Translations under genes and position numbers: made by a program
Source: a virus
Direction: 5' to 3' (one strand)
Virus record (IMG/VR): IMGVR_UViG_3300046836_000468
Location: 1 to 61,296 of that record
Length of the DNA: 61,296 bases
Shown: positions 46,497 through 54,200 of the stretch, piece after piece
How positions within the stretch are numbered: the stretch's first letter is position 1
Layout: the number at the start of each line of letters is the position of its first letter
The notes under the pieces: generated by a model
Database searches by the model: none
Seen by the model: the letters and a program-made list of their open reading frames with translations, nothing else
Told to the model about the DNA's origin: nothing

Positions 46497-46957
46497 TGCA
46501 AGCCACCGTGTTCACCGAGTCGCTGCAGTGCCTGCTCACGCAAGACGAAAAGCTCATCCGTGGCGAGGAGCTCGCGCAGCTTCTGCTCACCACGCACAAG
46601 CTCGAGCTCGAGAAAAAGACGTTCTGCGACGACATCAAGCAGAAGCTCGCCGAGGCCGAGGAGCGCGCGCAAGACGTCGGCCGGCAGCTGCGCGAGGGCA
46701 AGGAGTGGCGCGAGATCGAGTGCAAGGAGGTGCCCGACTACGAGCACGGCCAGGTCGACACCGTGCGCACCGACATCAACGAGGTCATCCGCTCGCGCCG
46801 CATGCGCCCCGAGGAGCGCCAGGAGACCATCGTCTACCCGGACGGCACCAGCTGCTCGCCTCCCAAGACGCCGCGCTCGAGGCGCCTCGAGCAGACGAAC
46901 AAGGACGACGACGAGGACGAGGCAGACGACGACCTGTTCAAGTCGGGTCTGCAGTAA
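46496..46957 (+). CDS. coiled-coil protein with acidic tail
   Basis: The 153-aa protein has a long helix (KLELEKKTFCDDIKQKLAEAEERAQDVGRQL), a beta pair (WREIECKEVPDYEHGQVDTVRTDI) and an acidic end (NKDDDEDEADDDLFKSG). The layout resembles small phage proteins with unknown roles, some listed as conserved. Not further assignable. Confidence 0.57.
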   Translation: MQATVFTESLQCLLTQDEKLIRGEELAQLLLTTHKLELEKKTFCDDIKQKLAEAEERAQDVGRQLREGKEWREIECKEVPDYEHGQVDTVRTDINEVIRSRRMRPEERQETIVYPDGTSCSPPKTPRSRRLEQTNKDDDEDEADDDLFKSGLQ

Positions 46958-47008
46958 GCCGCGCACGACGACGCACCGCCCACGAGCAGACGAAAGGAAC
47001 CTGAGCCC

Positions 47009-47308
47009 ATGACCATGACTGACACGCAGCCCATGACACCGCTGGCTGACACGCTCGAGCCCGACCCGCCGCCCGTGACGCTCGCGTCAGCGCCTCCCAA
47101 GCGCGTCCACCGGCGCACGCAGGCCGAGCGCCTCGAGCAGCAGCACCAGAGCAAGCAGAACGTCGTCGACACGTGCAAGGCGCGCGTGCAGACGCGCGAG
47201 GCCGAGCTCGCGGCGGCCCAGCGCGAGCTGCGCGTGACCGAGCAGGAACTCGACCTCATCGGCCGCATGCTCGAGCTCGCCCGCGCCCAGCAGGAGCTTT
47301 CGCAATGA
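47009..47308 (+). CDS. coiled-coil protein
   Basis: The 99-aa product has a Pro-rich acidic start and a coiled coil (RTQAERLEQQHQSKQNVVDTCKARV ... ELDLIGRMLELARAQQELS). ATG preceded by AAGGAACCTG. A 51-base gap separates it from the gene before. Function unknown. Confidence 0.57.
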   Translation: MTMTDTQPMTPLADTLEPDPPPVTLASAPPKRVHRRTQAERLEQQHQSKQNVVDTCKARVQTREAELAAAQRELRVTEQELDLIGRMLELARAQQELSQ

Positions 47309-47481
47309 GCGGCGCGCAGCACTCACACTCTCCCGAAGAGCGCGAGCAGCTGCGCGCCGAGGCGCTTGCGCAGCGTGAGTACGACGCCAAGCAGCGGCGC
47401 CTGGCCGACCAAGCTCGCAAGAGCACCAAGCGCAAAGCACGAAAGCGCGCACGCGACTACCGCAAGCGAGTCTCGCCATGA
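47305..47481 (+). CDS. small basic protein
   Basis: The 58-aa product is helical and Lys/Arg-rich at its end (KSTKRKARKRARDYRKRV), similar in style to nucleic-acid-binding tails. ATGA overlap with the previous stop and with the next start. Unassigned. Confidence 0.5.
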   Translation: MSGAQHSHSPEEREQLRAEALAQREYDAKQRRLADQARKSTKRKARKRARDYRKRVSP

Positions 47482-47999
47482 TGGCAGCCTGCCCAGCGCC
47501 GCGACGGCGACCGCCCTCGCGCAAGCTCCGCGCCCTGCGCGAGCATCTGACGGTCGTGCGCGTGCGCGCATCGTACGGCCTGGCGCGGCGCGTGAGCATC
47601 CCGGACGGGCACCCCGGCGCGCTCAGCTGGGAGCGCACGTCGTGGACCGACGACGACGCGGCGTGGTTCGTGACGGCGGCGCATCCGGGCGGGCTGACGC
47701 AGGAGCAGGTCGCGGTCGTCATGGGCCTCACGGCCGGGCGCGTGAGCCAGCTCGAGCAGGCCGCGCTCGAGAAGCTGCGCGTCGGCCTCGAGGCCATCCT
47801 CGCAGCGTTCGCGCCGAGCCAGCTCGAGCAAGAGCTTGGCGAGGCGCTCGAGCCCGAGGACCTCTTGCTCGGCATGTTCGCGCTGTACGACCGGCATCGT
47901 CGCGCTGAGGCGCGTGCTGCTGCGGGACTGATTCACGCAGCCGCGGTGCCTTATGACCCTGCATCACGCACGCAGTCCCACTGCGCACACGAGCCATGA
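47478..47999 (+). CDS. sigma-70 region 4-like HTH protein
   Basis: The 173-aa product has a sigma region-4-type HTH in the middle: GGLTQEQVAVVMGLTAGRVSQLEQAALEKLRVGL. N-terminus is basic; C-terminus helical with AHEP end. No region 2 is present, so it is not a full sigma factor. It could be a transcription activator for the late genes that begin right after it, or a terminase accessory. Confidence 0.6.
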   Translation: MMAACPAPRRRPPSRKLRALREHLTVVRVRASYGLARRVSIPDGHPGALSWERTSWTDDDAAWFVTAAHPGGLTQEQVAVVMGLTAGRVSQLEQAALEKLRVGLEAILAAFAPSQLEQELGEALEPEDLLLGMFALYDRHRRAEARAAAGLIHAAAVPYDPASRTQSHCAHEP

Positions 48000-48400
48000 G
48001 CAAGAACCTCTACAACGAAGACCTGCGCGCGCGCGTCTGCCAGCTCATCCAGGCAGGCATCGACGAGCTCGATGCCTTCGGCGTCGAAGGCATCTCGCGC
48101 ACGACGTACTTTCGGTGGAAGGCCGAGGGCAAGGAAGGCGTCGAGCCGTACGCGTCGCTCTGGGTCGACGTCGAGCAGGCGGCGTCCAAGCGCAACACGA
48201 CGCTCACGTTCTGGGCGATGCGCGCCGCGAAGGCCGGCAACATCGAGGCGATCTTCAAGCAGCTGCGCGCGCACCGACCTGACCTGTACAACGACAAGCA
48301 GCGCCTCGAGCTGAGCGGCCCCAATGGCGGCCCCATCACGGCGGGCATTCGCTACGTCGTGCACGTACCCGAGGACGAACCCGAGGAGCAGGACCCATGA
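47996..48400 (+). CDS. terminase small subunit-like protein
   Basis: The 134-aa protein has an N-terminal HTH (VCQLIQAGIDELDAFGVEGISRTTYFRWK) and the common terminase-small pattern TLTFWAMRAAKAGNIEAIFKQLRAHRPDLYNDKQRLE, and lies upstream of the large subunit with one small gene between. It should recognise the packaging site. Confidence 0.72.
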   Translation: MSKNLYNEDLRARVCQLIQAGIDELDAFGVEGISRTTYFRWKAEGKEGVEPYASLWVDVEQAASKRNTTLTFWAMRAAKAGNIEAIFKQLRAHRPDLYNDKQRLELSGPNGGPITAGIRYVVHVPEDEPEEQDP

Positions 48401-48546
48401 TCAATCTACGCAACGTGCTGGTCGTCCTGCTGCTGCTCGTGCTGCTCGCGCACTTCTGGCACGGCGGCATCCCGCTTGCGTTCAGCGGCTCGCTCGGGTT
48501 TCTGCTCTTGCTGCTGCTCATCCTGGTGCTGGTCGGCGCGCTGTGA
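48397..48546 (+). CDS. 49-aa two-helix membrane protein between terminase genes
   Basis: The product has two long Leu/Val helices around HFWHGGIPLAFSGS (residues ~6-18 and 34-49). It resembles DUF3309-type small membrane proteins. Overlaps TerS (ATGA) and TerL (GTGA). Location between terminase subunits is unusual; a holin is a possibility, unsupported by charge pattern. Confidence 0.55.
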   Translation: MINLRNVLVVLLLLVLLAHFWHGGIPLAFSGSLGFLLLLLLILVLVGAL

Positions 48547-49937
48547 CCAGCGAGGCCACCGTCGAGGAGGTGCACGTTCGACCCAACGCGGGGCCGCAGA
48601 GCGCGGCTATTGCGTCGTCGGCGGACATCACTTTGACGGGTGGGGCAGCCGGGGGAGGCAAGACCTGGTCAACGCTGTTTCGCTTCGGTCTGCACGCTGC
48701 GCGCTATCCGAAATACTACGGCGCGATCTTCCGGCGCGAGATGCCGCAGGTCACGATGGGCGGCGGCATCTGGGAAGAGTCGATGAGCCTCTACCCGATG
48801 TGGTCTGCTCGTCCGAACTTCTCGACGCACGAGTGGCGCTTCCCCGAGACGCGCTCGCTCATCCAGCTGCGCGGTCTGCAGCACGCCAAGGACGTCATCG
48901 ACTACGCAGGCGCGCAGTTCGCGGAGTTCGCGTTCGAGGAGGCGACTCTCTTTGAAGAGCGCCAGTTCTGGTTTCTCTACTCGCGCCTGCGCTCGCAGTG
49001 CGGCATGAGGCCGCGCGCCTTCCTGACGTGCAACCCCGACCCCGACAGCTGGGTCGCCAGGATGGTCGCGTGGTGGATCGGCGAGGACGGCTACGCCATC
49101 GCGGCGCGCGCAGGCGTCAAGAGGTACTTCGTGCGCGACGGCGATGACCTCGTCTGGGGCGACACGGCAGACGAGGTGCGTGACCGCGCCGCGCACGTGC
49201 TGCGCCGACCGCGCGCGACCCGTCCGCAGAGCTTCCGCTTCATCCCTGCGATGCTGGCCGATAACCCCAAGGGCGACCCCGACTACGAGACCAAGCTCAT
49301 GGCGCTGTCGCTCGTCGAGCGCATGCGTCTGCTCGGCGGCAACTGGAAGATACGCGCAGCCGCAGGCACCGTGTTCAAGCGCGTGTGGTTCGAGATCATC
49401 GACCGGCTGCCGAGCGACGTCATCGCGACGAGCCGCGGCTGGGACCTTGCGGCGACGCAGCCAAGCACCGACAACAAAGAGCCGGACTGGACGCGCGGCG
49501 TCAAGATGTCGCGGCACGCGTCGGGGCTGTTCGTCGTGCAGGACGTCAAGAGCCTGCGCGACCGCCCCTACGCCGTCGAGCAGCTGGTGCACAGGACGAC
49601 CCGCGAGGACGGCAGGCACTGTCGCCAAGCGCTGTGGCAGGACCCTGGCGGCGCCGGCAAGAGCGAGGCGCAGCGCTTCCTGCGCGAGCTCGCCGGCTGG
49701 GACGTGCGCATCGTCGCTGCAGCCGAGGATAAGCTCACGTACGCCAAGCCCGTCAGCGCGCAGGCCGAGGGCGGCAACATGAAGCTTCTGCGCGGCGACT
49801 GGAACGAGAGCTACCTCAACGAGCTCGAGGCGTTCCCTGACGGCGCCAAGAAAGACCAGGTCGACGCGACGAGCCGCGCGTTCATCGACCTGACCACGAG
49901 CGTCACGCCGACGCCCTTCTACGTGCCCGGACTCTAG
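48543..49937 (+). CDS. terL: terminase large subunit
   Basis: The 464-aa motor-nuclease has Walker A TGGAAGGGKTWS (32-43), Walker B FAEFAFEEAT, coupling motif FLTCNPDP, and a RNase H-like nuclease with GWDLAAT and a distal DQVDATS. This is the terminase_6-type organisation used in headful or cos packaging. The GTG start overlaps the 49-aa gene; the longer open frame upstream is not used. Confidence 0.9.
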   Translation: MTSEATVEEVHVRPNAGPQSAAIASSADITLTGGAAGGGKTWSTLFRFGLHAARYPKYYGAIFRREMPQVTMGGGIWEESMSLYPMWSARPNFSTHEWRFPETRSLIQLRGLQHAKDVIDYAGAQFAEFAFEEATLFEERQFWFLYSRLRSQCGMRPRAFLTCNPDPDSWVARMVAWWIGEDGYAIAARAGVKRYFVRDGDDLVWGDTADEVRDRAAHVLRRPRATRPQSFRFIPAMLADNPKGDPDYETKLMALSLVERMRLLGGNWKIRAAAGTVFKRVWFEIIDRLPSDVIATSRGWDLAATQPSTDNKEPDWTRGVKMSRHASGLFVVQDVKSLRDRPYAVEQLVHRTTREDGRHCRQALWQDPGGAGKSEAQRFLRELAGWDVRIVAAAEDKLTYAKPVSAQAEGGNMKLLRGDWNESYLNELEAFPDGAKKDQVDATSRAFIDLTTSVTPTPFYVPGL

Positions 49938-49948
49938 GAGACACCGCC

Positions 49949-51529
49949 ATGCCATTCGCATCTACGAAAGACGCCCTCGAAGCCAAACGCGACGGCTACC
50001 TGCTCGAGCTCGAGTGGCATCAGTTCCTGCTCGACAGCTACACCGGCGCAGGCGGCTACCTCGGCCGCATCAAGCAAGACGCCGCGGGCTTCTGGGGCAT
50101 CGTCACGCAGACGTACAGCAAGTTCGCGACGCTCAGCAAGAGCGTGGTCGAGTCGTCGCACAGCTACCTCGACCGCTTCAATGCCGAGGACGCCATCAAG
50201 TACCAGCGCCGCGTCGACGTCGCGCACTACCTGAACTACGTCGAGCCGACCACGGCGATCAAGGTCGGGTACATCGCCCGCAAGCCCCACAAGCGCAACA
50301 ACGTGCCGCCCGAGCTGCTCGAGTGGATCGACCGCACCGGCTACGACAAGGACTTCAGGCGCCGCGTGCTCGTCACGGCAGTGCTCGGGTGGTTCCCGCT
50401 GCAGGTCGACATGCCGAGCGCGCCGCGCGAGGCGCTCACGGCCGAGCAGGCGGGCAAGCTCGACCCGTACGTCGTGCTCAACCTGCCCTGCCACCTGTTC
50501 GACTACGAGCTCGACGACGACGGCAGCTTCATCTGGGCGAAGCTCGGCGTGACGTTCACGCGCAAGCCCTCGTGGGACCAGGAGGCCGAGCGGGTCACGC
50601 GCTACACGATCTGGACGCGCACCGACTGGACGGTCTACGAGGTCTCGGGCGACGTGACGGGCGCGCCGACGAGCGGCACGCACGCGTTCGGCGCGGTGCC
50701 CATCGTATCGTGGCGTGCGGACACGAGCGTCGAGGACAGCGTCAAGGCCAAGAGCGTCAACGCGAACATCGCGCTCGAGTGCCGCAGGCTGTTCAACCTC
50801 ATCAGCGAGATGGACGAGCACATCCGCTGTCAGGTGTTCGCGCAGCTCGTCTGGCCGGGCGCTGCACCGGCTGCGAACAACACGGGCACGGGCGGCGTCT
50901 CGACGGGGCTCGTCATCAGCGACCAGGCCAAGGTGGTGCCGTTCTACCTCGCGCCGCCTGCGAGCATCGCCGCGACGCTCGAGGCGCGCATCGTCGCCAC
51001 CATCATCGAGATTTATCGCATCAGCGGCGTCGAGTACGCCAAGGCCAGCGGCGTCAACACGAGCGCGCAGAGCAAGGAGGTCGAGTTCGAAAAGACCAAC
51101 GTCCAGATCGTGTCGCTCGCGCAGGCGGTGGCGCGCGCCGACCGCGACACGCTCATCATCACGGGGCGCGGGCTCAAGATTGCCGAGGACAAGCTGCAGG
51201 CCATCGAGTGCACCGCGCACGAGAGCTACGCGGACGCCGCGCTCGGCGACGAGCTCGAGCAGGTGACGCAGGCGCTCTCGCTCGGCATCGGTCGGCAGGC
51301 CAAGGTCGAGATGCTGCAGCGGCTCGTCCAGAAGCTGCTGCCCGGCCTTGCGAGCGACACCAAGCAGACCATCGACAGCGAGATCGAGGACGAGGTCGAC
51401 CAGGCGCAGAAGGACAAGGAGGCGCTGACGGCGCAGCTCACCGAGGGCGGCGCGCCCGACGACGAGCCGCCGCCTGACGAGGAGGACGACGACGAGGAGA
51501 CGCCGCCCGAGGACAAGGAGGCTGCCTGA
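49949..51529 (+). CDS. portal protein
   Basis: The 526-aa protein lies directly after TerL. It contains NAEDAIKYQRRVDVAHYLNYVEP, a portal-clip-like TIWTRTDWTVYEV and a long helical stem region (ARIVATIIEIYRISGVEYAKASG ... SAQSKEVEFEKTN), ending in a very acidic tail (EEDDDEETPPEDKE). Position, length and helix pattern are those of a 12-mer portal. Confidence 0.82.
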   Translation: MPFASTKDALEAKRDGYLLELEWHQFLLDSYTGAGGYLGRIKQDAAGFWGIVTQTYSKFATLSKSVVESSHSYLDRFNAEDAIKYQRRVDVAHYLNYVEPTTAIKVGYIARKPHKRNNVPPELLEWIDRTGYDKDFRRRVLVTAVLGWFPLQVDMPSAPREALTAEQAGKLDPYVVLNLPCHLFDYELDDDGSFIWAKLGVTFTRKPSWDQEAERVTRYTIWTRTDWTVYEVSGDVTGAPTSGTHAFGAVPIVSWRADTSVEDSVKAKSVNANIALECRRLFNLISEMDEHIRCQVFAQLVWPGAAPAANNTGTGGVSTGLVISDQAKVVPFYLAPPASIAATLEARIVATIIEIYRISGVEYAKASGVNTSAQSKEVEFEKTNVQIVSLAQAVARADRDTLIITGRGLKIAEDKLQAIECTAHESYADAALGDELEQVTQALSLGIGRQAKVEMLQRLVQKLLPGLASDTKQTIDSEIEDEVDQAQKDKEALTAQLTEGGAPDDEPPPDEEDDDEETPPEDKEAA

Positions 51530-51849
51530 TGCTTACCGCGAACATACCCCTGGCTGACCTCGACCTGCTCGAGGTGCAGGCGCACGCGTCGCAGAGCGTG
51601 ACGCATCAGGGTGTGTACTTCTCGGTGCTGGTGCCGGGCGGGACGCTGCTCAAGCTCATCGCGACGCAGCGCGCGGTCGAGCTGTTGCGCGCGCACGCGG
51701 GCAGCGCGCACATCATTCGCACGCTGCGCACCGACCGCGACGACTGGGCGTACGACGAGCAGCACTACCTCGAGGAGTTCCCCGGCGAGGCTGCGGCGAA
51801 CCGCGCTGCGTACGACCTGCTCTTGCTGCTGCTCGAGGAGACGCCATGA
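51529..51849 (+). CDS. hypothetical protein
   Basis: The 106-aa product (DLDLLEVQAHASQSVTHQGVYFSVLVPGG, AANRAAYDLLLLLLEETP) is alpha/beta and overlaps the portal stop. It occupies a position where small head genes or moron genes sit. Not recognised. Confidence 0.58.
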   Translation: MLTANIPLADLDLLEVQAHASQSVTHQGVYFSVLVPGGTLLKLIATQRAVELLRAHAGSAHIIRTLRTDRDDWAYDEQHYLEEFPGEAAANRAAYDLLLLLLEETP

Positions 51850-52001
51850 GACAGCACAGTCGCGACGACGAGGTCCTGCGCATCGGCTGCGCGTTCGCGC
51901 TGGCGGTGTTCGTGCTGGTGTTCGTGGCGTGCCTGCCGTGGATCGACGACCTGGTCAACGAGGTCGAGCAGCTGCAGCGCGAGAGCGAGGAGTCGCGGTG
52001 A
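51846..52001 (+). CDS. 51-aa single-helix membrane protein
   Basis: Polar start, membrane helix IGCAFALAVFVLVFVACLPW (~13-32), then a charged helix (DDLVNEVEQLQRESEESR). ATGA and GTGA overlaps on both sides. N-in topology with a short acidic coiled tail; function unknown. A holin or spanin-like part is possible. Confidence 0.5.
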   Translation: MRQHSRDDEVLRIGCAFALAVFVLVFVACLPWIDDLVNEVEQLQRESEESR

Positions 52002-52243
52002 GACTCGCGCGCCTACGCGTCGAGGTGGTCTGGCACGCCGCGTGGGTCGGCGTGTTCTGGGACGTGGCGCCGGTCGCTGGCCAGCTCGTCATCGTCGAGA
52101 CGCGCAACGTGCACGGCGTGCTGGTCGAGCGGCTCGTGCACCCGTGGCACCTGCACATCTACCTGTGCCTGATTCCGTTCGTGGCGCTGCACGCCGAGTT
52201 CGCGCTCGGGCTGCGGCACGAGAAAGAGAGACCCGAGCCATGA
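51998..52243 (+). CDS. small hypothetical protein, His/Trp-rich
   Basis: The 81-aa product (VVWHAAWVGVFWDVAPVAGQLVIVETRN, HPWHLHIYLCLIPFVALHAEFALG) may include a hydrophobic helix near the C-terminus. Overlapped on both sides. Similar short proteins occur in phage cargo regions; no family named. Confidence 0.5.
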   Translation: MRLARLRVEVVWHAAWVGVFWDVAPVAGQLVIVETRNVHGVLVERLVHPWHLHIYLCLIPFVALHAEFALGLRHEKERPEP

Positions 52244-52479
52244 CAACCACGCATCTCATCTGGGCCCGCGAGCAGGCCGGCGTGTATCGCTCGCAGCGCC
52301 TCGACGGCGAGCGCGTGTCCTACCGCATCAGGCGCAACGGCCGGCGCTGGTGGGACGTGCAGCGCATGCGCCTGCGCAGCAAGGGGCGCGTGACGGTCGA
52401 GCACGTCGCCGAGGCGCCGTCGCTCGCGTATGCGCGCTTCATGGCTGGATGCGACCTCGTGAGCGGAGCTAGACCATGA
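52240..52479 (+). CDS. small basic hypothetical protein
   Basis: The 79-aa product is Arg-rich and beta-like (YRSQRLDGERVSYRIRRNGRRWWDVQRMRL). Probably nucleic-acid-binding. Overlaps both neighbours. Family unknown. Confidence 0.5.
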   Translation: MTTTHLIWAREQAGVYRSQRLDGERVSYRIRRNGRRWWDVQRMRLRSKGRVTVEHVAEAPSLAYARFMAGCDLVSGARP

Positions 52480-52982
52480 CGATGACCGACACCGTAGACG
52501 CAGACTTCGACCAGCTCGACCACGCGCTGCTCAGCGGGCAGCTCACCACCGACCGGCTCGCCGCGCTGCAGCCGCGCACGCAGTGGACGCGCATCGAGAC
52601 GCACCCCGAGATACTCGCGCAGCCGTACGTCGTCGCGCTCGGCACGTACCTCGAGCCGCGCAAGGACGGCCTACGCGTCATCGTCACGCTCGACCTGGCG
52701 TCCGACGTGGGCGCGGGCGACTGGCTGCACCTGAGCGTCTCGCGCGAGCGCAGGCTGCCGACCTGGGGCGACCTCGTCTCGACGCGCGACATGCTCGGCT
52801 ACGAGGAGCTGTACTTTCTGCAGCAGCTGCCGCCGCGCAGGTACTGGCTCAACGTGCACCCGTACTGCCTGCACCTCTTGCACAGGCTCGACCAGGACGC
52901 TGTGCCGCGTCTGCTCTGGGAGGGGCAGGAGGGCGGCGACGGATCGAACTACCAGCACAGCAAAACAAGGACAAGGCCATGA
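52476..52982 (+). CDS. DUF7694-like conserved phage protein
   Basis: The 168-aa product has GDWLHLSVSRERRLPTWGDLV, YEELYFLQQLPPRRYWLNVHPYCLHLLH, the conserved blocks of a common phage protein of unknown function with several His/Tyr residues. It overlaps the RAMP-like gene start, so it could belong to the same transcript. Two ATGs at the start are possible. Confidence 0.65.
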   Translation: MTMTDTVDADFDQLDHALLSGQLTTDRLAALQPRTQWTRIETHPEILAQPYVVALGTYLEPRKDGLRVIVTLDLASDVGAGDWLHLSVSRERRLPTWGDLVSTRDMLGYEELYFLQQLPPRRYWLNVHPYCLHLLHRLDQDAVPRLLWEGQEGGDGSNYQHSKTRTRP

Positions 52983-53542
52983 AGACATACCGAGCAAAGA
53001 TCAAGAGCAAGTCGCCCTACTCTCAGTCTCGTTATCACCAGACCGAGCACCTCGACAAAGAGGGCGACGACGCCTACGAGCGACGAACGTGGCGCGAGCG
53101 CATGCACTACGACGAGAACGGCGAGGTGTTCATCCCGCCGATGAGCCTGAAGAACTGCCTGGCTGAGGCCGCGAAGTTTCTGAGCGTGTCGATCAAGGGC
53201 AAGGGCAAGGCGACGTACACGAAGCACTTCGAGGCTGGCATCATGGTGACGACACCGATCAGCCTCGGCATCAAGGTGCAAGACGTGCCAGTCGAGGCGC
53301 TGTTTGTGCCGAGTAACGGCAGGCGCGGAGGAAGCACTCGCGTCACCCGGTACTTCGGACGCATCCCCAAGTGGTCGGGCGAGTTCGAAATCAACGTGCT
53401 CGACGAGACCATCACCAAGGACGTTCTCGAGCTGCACCTGTGCGAGGCCGGCAGCTTGATCGGCATCGGGCGCTTTCGCCCGCGCAACAACGGCTACTAC
53501 GGTCGCTTCGCTGTCGAGTCGCTAGAGGAGGTGGTGTCATGA
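52979..53542 (+). CDS. RAMP/Cas7-like protein
   Basis: The 187-aa protein begins with a beta strand and a long loop, then IPPMSLKNCLAEAAKFLS (52-69), resembling the IPGSSLKGALR helix of RAMP (Cas7/Csm3/Csf2) proteins. It also has the basic KGKGKATYTKH (73-83), a NGRRGG loop (113-118), and a beta-alpha-beta end closing in the Gly/Arg-rich IGIGRFRPRNNGYYGRF (161-177), like a RAMP G-loop. Reading is by motif style; I know the family as a widespread unnamed phage protein. GC is lower than flanking structural genes. It is followed by a small partner gene and pentamer arrays. Confidence 0.55.
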   Translation: MKTYRAKIKSKSPYSQSRYHQTEHLDKEGDDAYERRTWRERMHYDENGEVFIPPMSLKNCLAEAAKFLSVSIKGKGKATYTKHFEAGIMVTTPISLGIKVQDVPVEALFVPSNGRRGGSTRVTRYFGRIPKWSGEFEINVLDETITKDVLELHLCEAGSLIGIGRFRPRNNGYYGRFAVESLEEVVS

Positions 53543-54051
53543 GCGGGAGCTCTGCCGCACGACGCGTGGCGCTGCTGTCCGAGCCGACTCAGAAGGTGCT
53601 GGAGCGCATGCGGACAGCTGCGGTCGGAGACATGGTGCCATGGGAAGAACTCGAGGCGATCACCGGTCGACCACGTGACGCTGTGCGAGACATGGCGCGC
53701 ACAGCGTCGAAGCGGCTGCAGAACGACGAGAAGATGCACTTCCGCACCTGCATAGCGGTAGGCGTAGAGCGCATCCCATTCACGACTGTCGCGCGCGAGG
53801 AGCTGCCTACGCAGCGTAAGCGCATCGGCGCAGCAGCAGGCCGTATGTTGCGCACAACGGAGAACGTCATCCTCGATGGCATGAGTCGAGACGACTGCGA
53901 CCAGGTATTGCTCCACCAAGCGATTGCTGGTGTGACGCAGATAGCGTGCTCGAACGAGGGGCTCAGACGCCTACGCGCAAGCACTAGCGCTCTCGCGACA
54001 GTCCCACCGTTCTCTCCGAGAGAAGCCGCAGAGATGCTCTTCTCTGAGTGA
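53539..54051 (+). CDS. helical partner of the RAMP-like protein (HTH-like)
   Basis: The ATG overlaps the RAMP-like stop; 170 aa. Residues ~25-75 look like a winged or plain HTH (GDMVPWEELEAITGRPRDAVRDMARTASKRLQ) followed by beta residues and a helical C-terminus (FSPREAAEMLFSE). The coupling to the RAMP-like gene implies one function. It could bind RNA or DNA of the downstream arrays. Family not named; lower GC like its partner. Confidence 0.55.
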   Translation: MSGSSAARRVALLSEPTQKVLERMRTAAVGDMVPWEELEAITGRPRDAVRDMARTASKRLQNDEKMHFRTCIAVGVERIPFTTVAREELPTQRKRIGAAAGRMLRTTENVILDGMSRDDCDQVLLHQAIAGVTQIACSNEGLRRLRASTSALATVPPFSPREAAEMLFSE

Positions 54052-54060
54052 GCGCAGCAT

Positions 54061-54100
54061 GGATTGACTCGGTTTGGCTGGGCAGGGCAGGACGTGGACG
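54061..54100 (+). repeat. pentamer array 1, 8 units (GRNNN)
   Basis: Eight consecutive pentamers begin with G then a purine: GGATT, GACTC, GGTTT, GGCTG and so on. An 11-base interruption (CAGCATCGCTT) follows, after which the phase resumes shifted by one base in array 2. The last three positions of each unit vary. Confidence 0.68.
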
Positions 54101-54111
54101 CAGCATCGCTT

Positions 54112-54161
54112 GGCGTGGCTAGGCTCGACTCGGCAGGGCAAGACAAGACAAGGGCAGTACC
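54112..54161 (+). repeat. pentamer array 2, 8 units (GRCNN) plus 3' motif
   Basis: Eight exact GRCNN pentamers from 54112 (GGCGT, GGCTA, GGCTC, GACTC ...) end in GGGCAGTACC. Its 3' 24 bases (54138-54161) recur at 54268-54291 with one mismatch. Only the last two positions of each unit are free. Confidence 0.85.
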
Positions 54162-54173
54162 CAAAAGTTTTCG

Positions 54174-54187
54174 CGCTCGCGCGAGCG
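54174..54187 (+). repeat. perfect 14-bp palindrome between arrays
   Basis: CGCTCGC is followed directly by its complement GCGAGCG, preceded by AAAAGTTTTCG. As RNA it would fold to a GC hairpin between arrays 2 and 3. It could separate, process or terminate array transcripts. No experimental role is known. Confidence 0.6.
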
Positions 54188-54200
54188 GGTGTGTTTCGGT

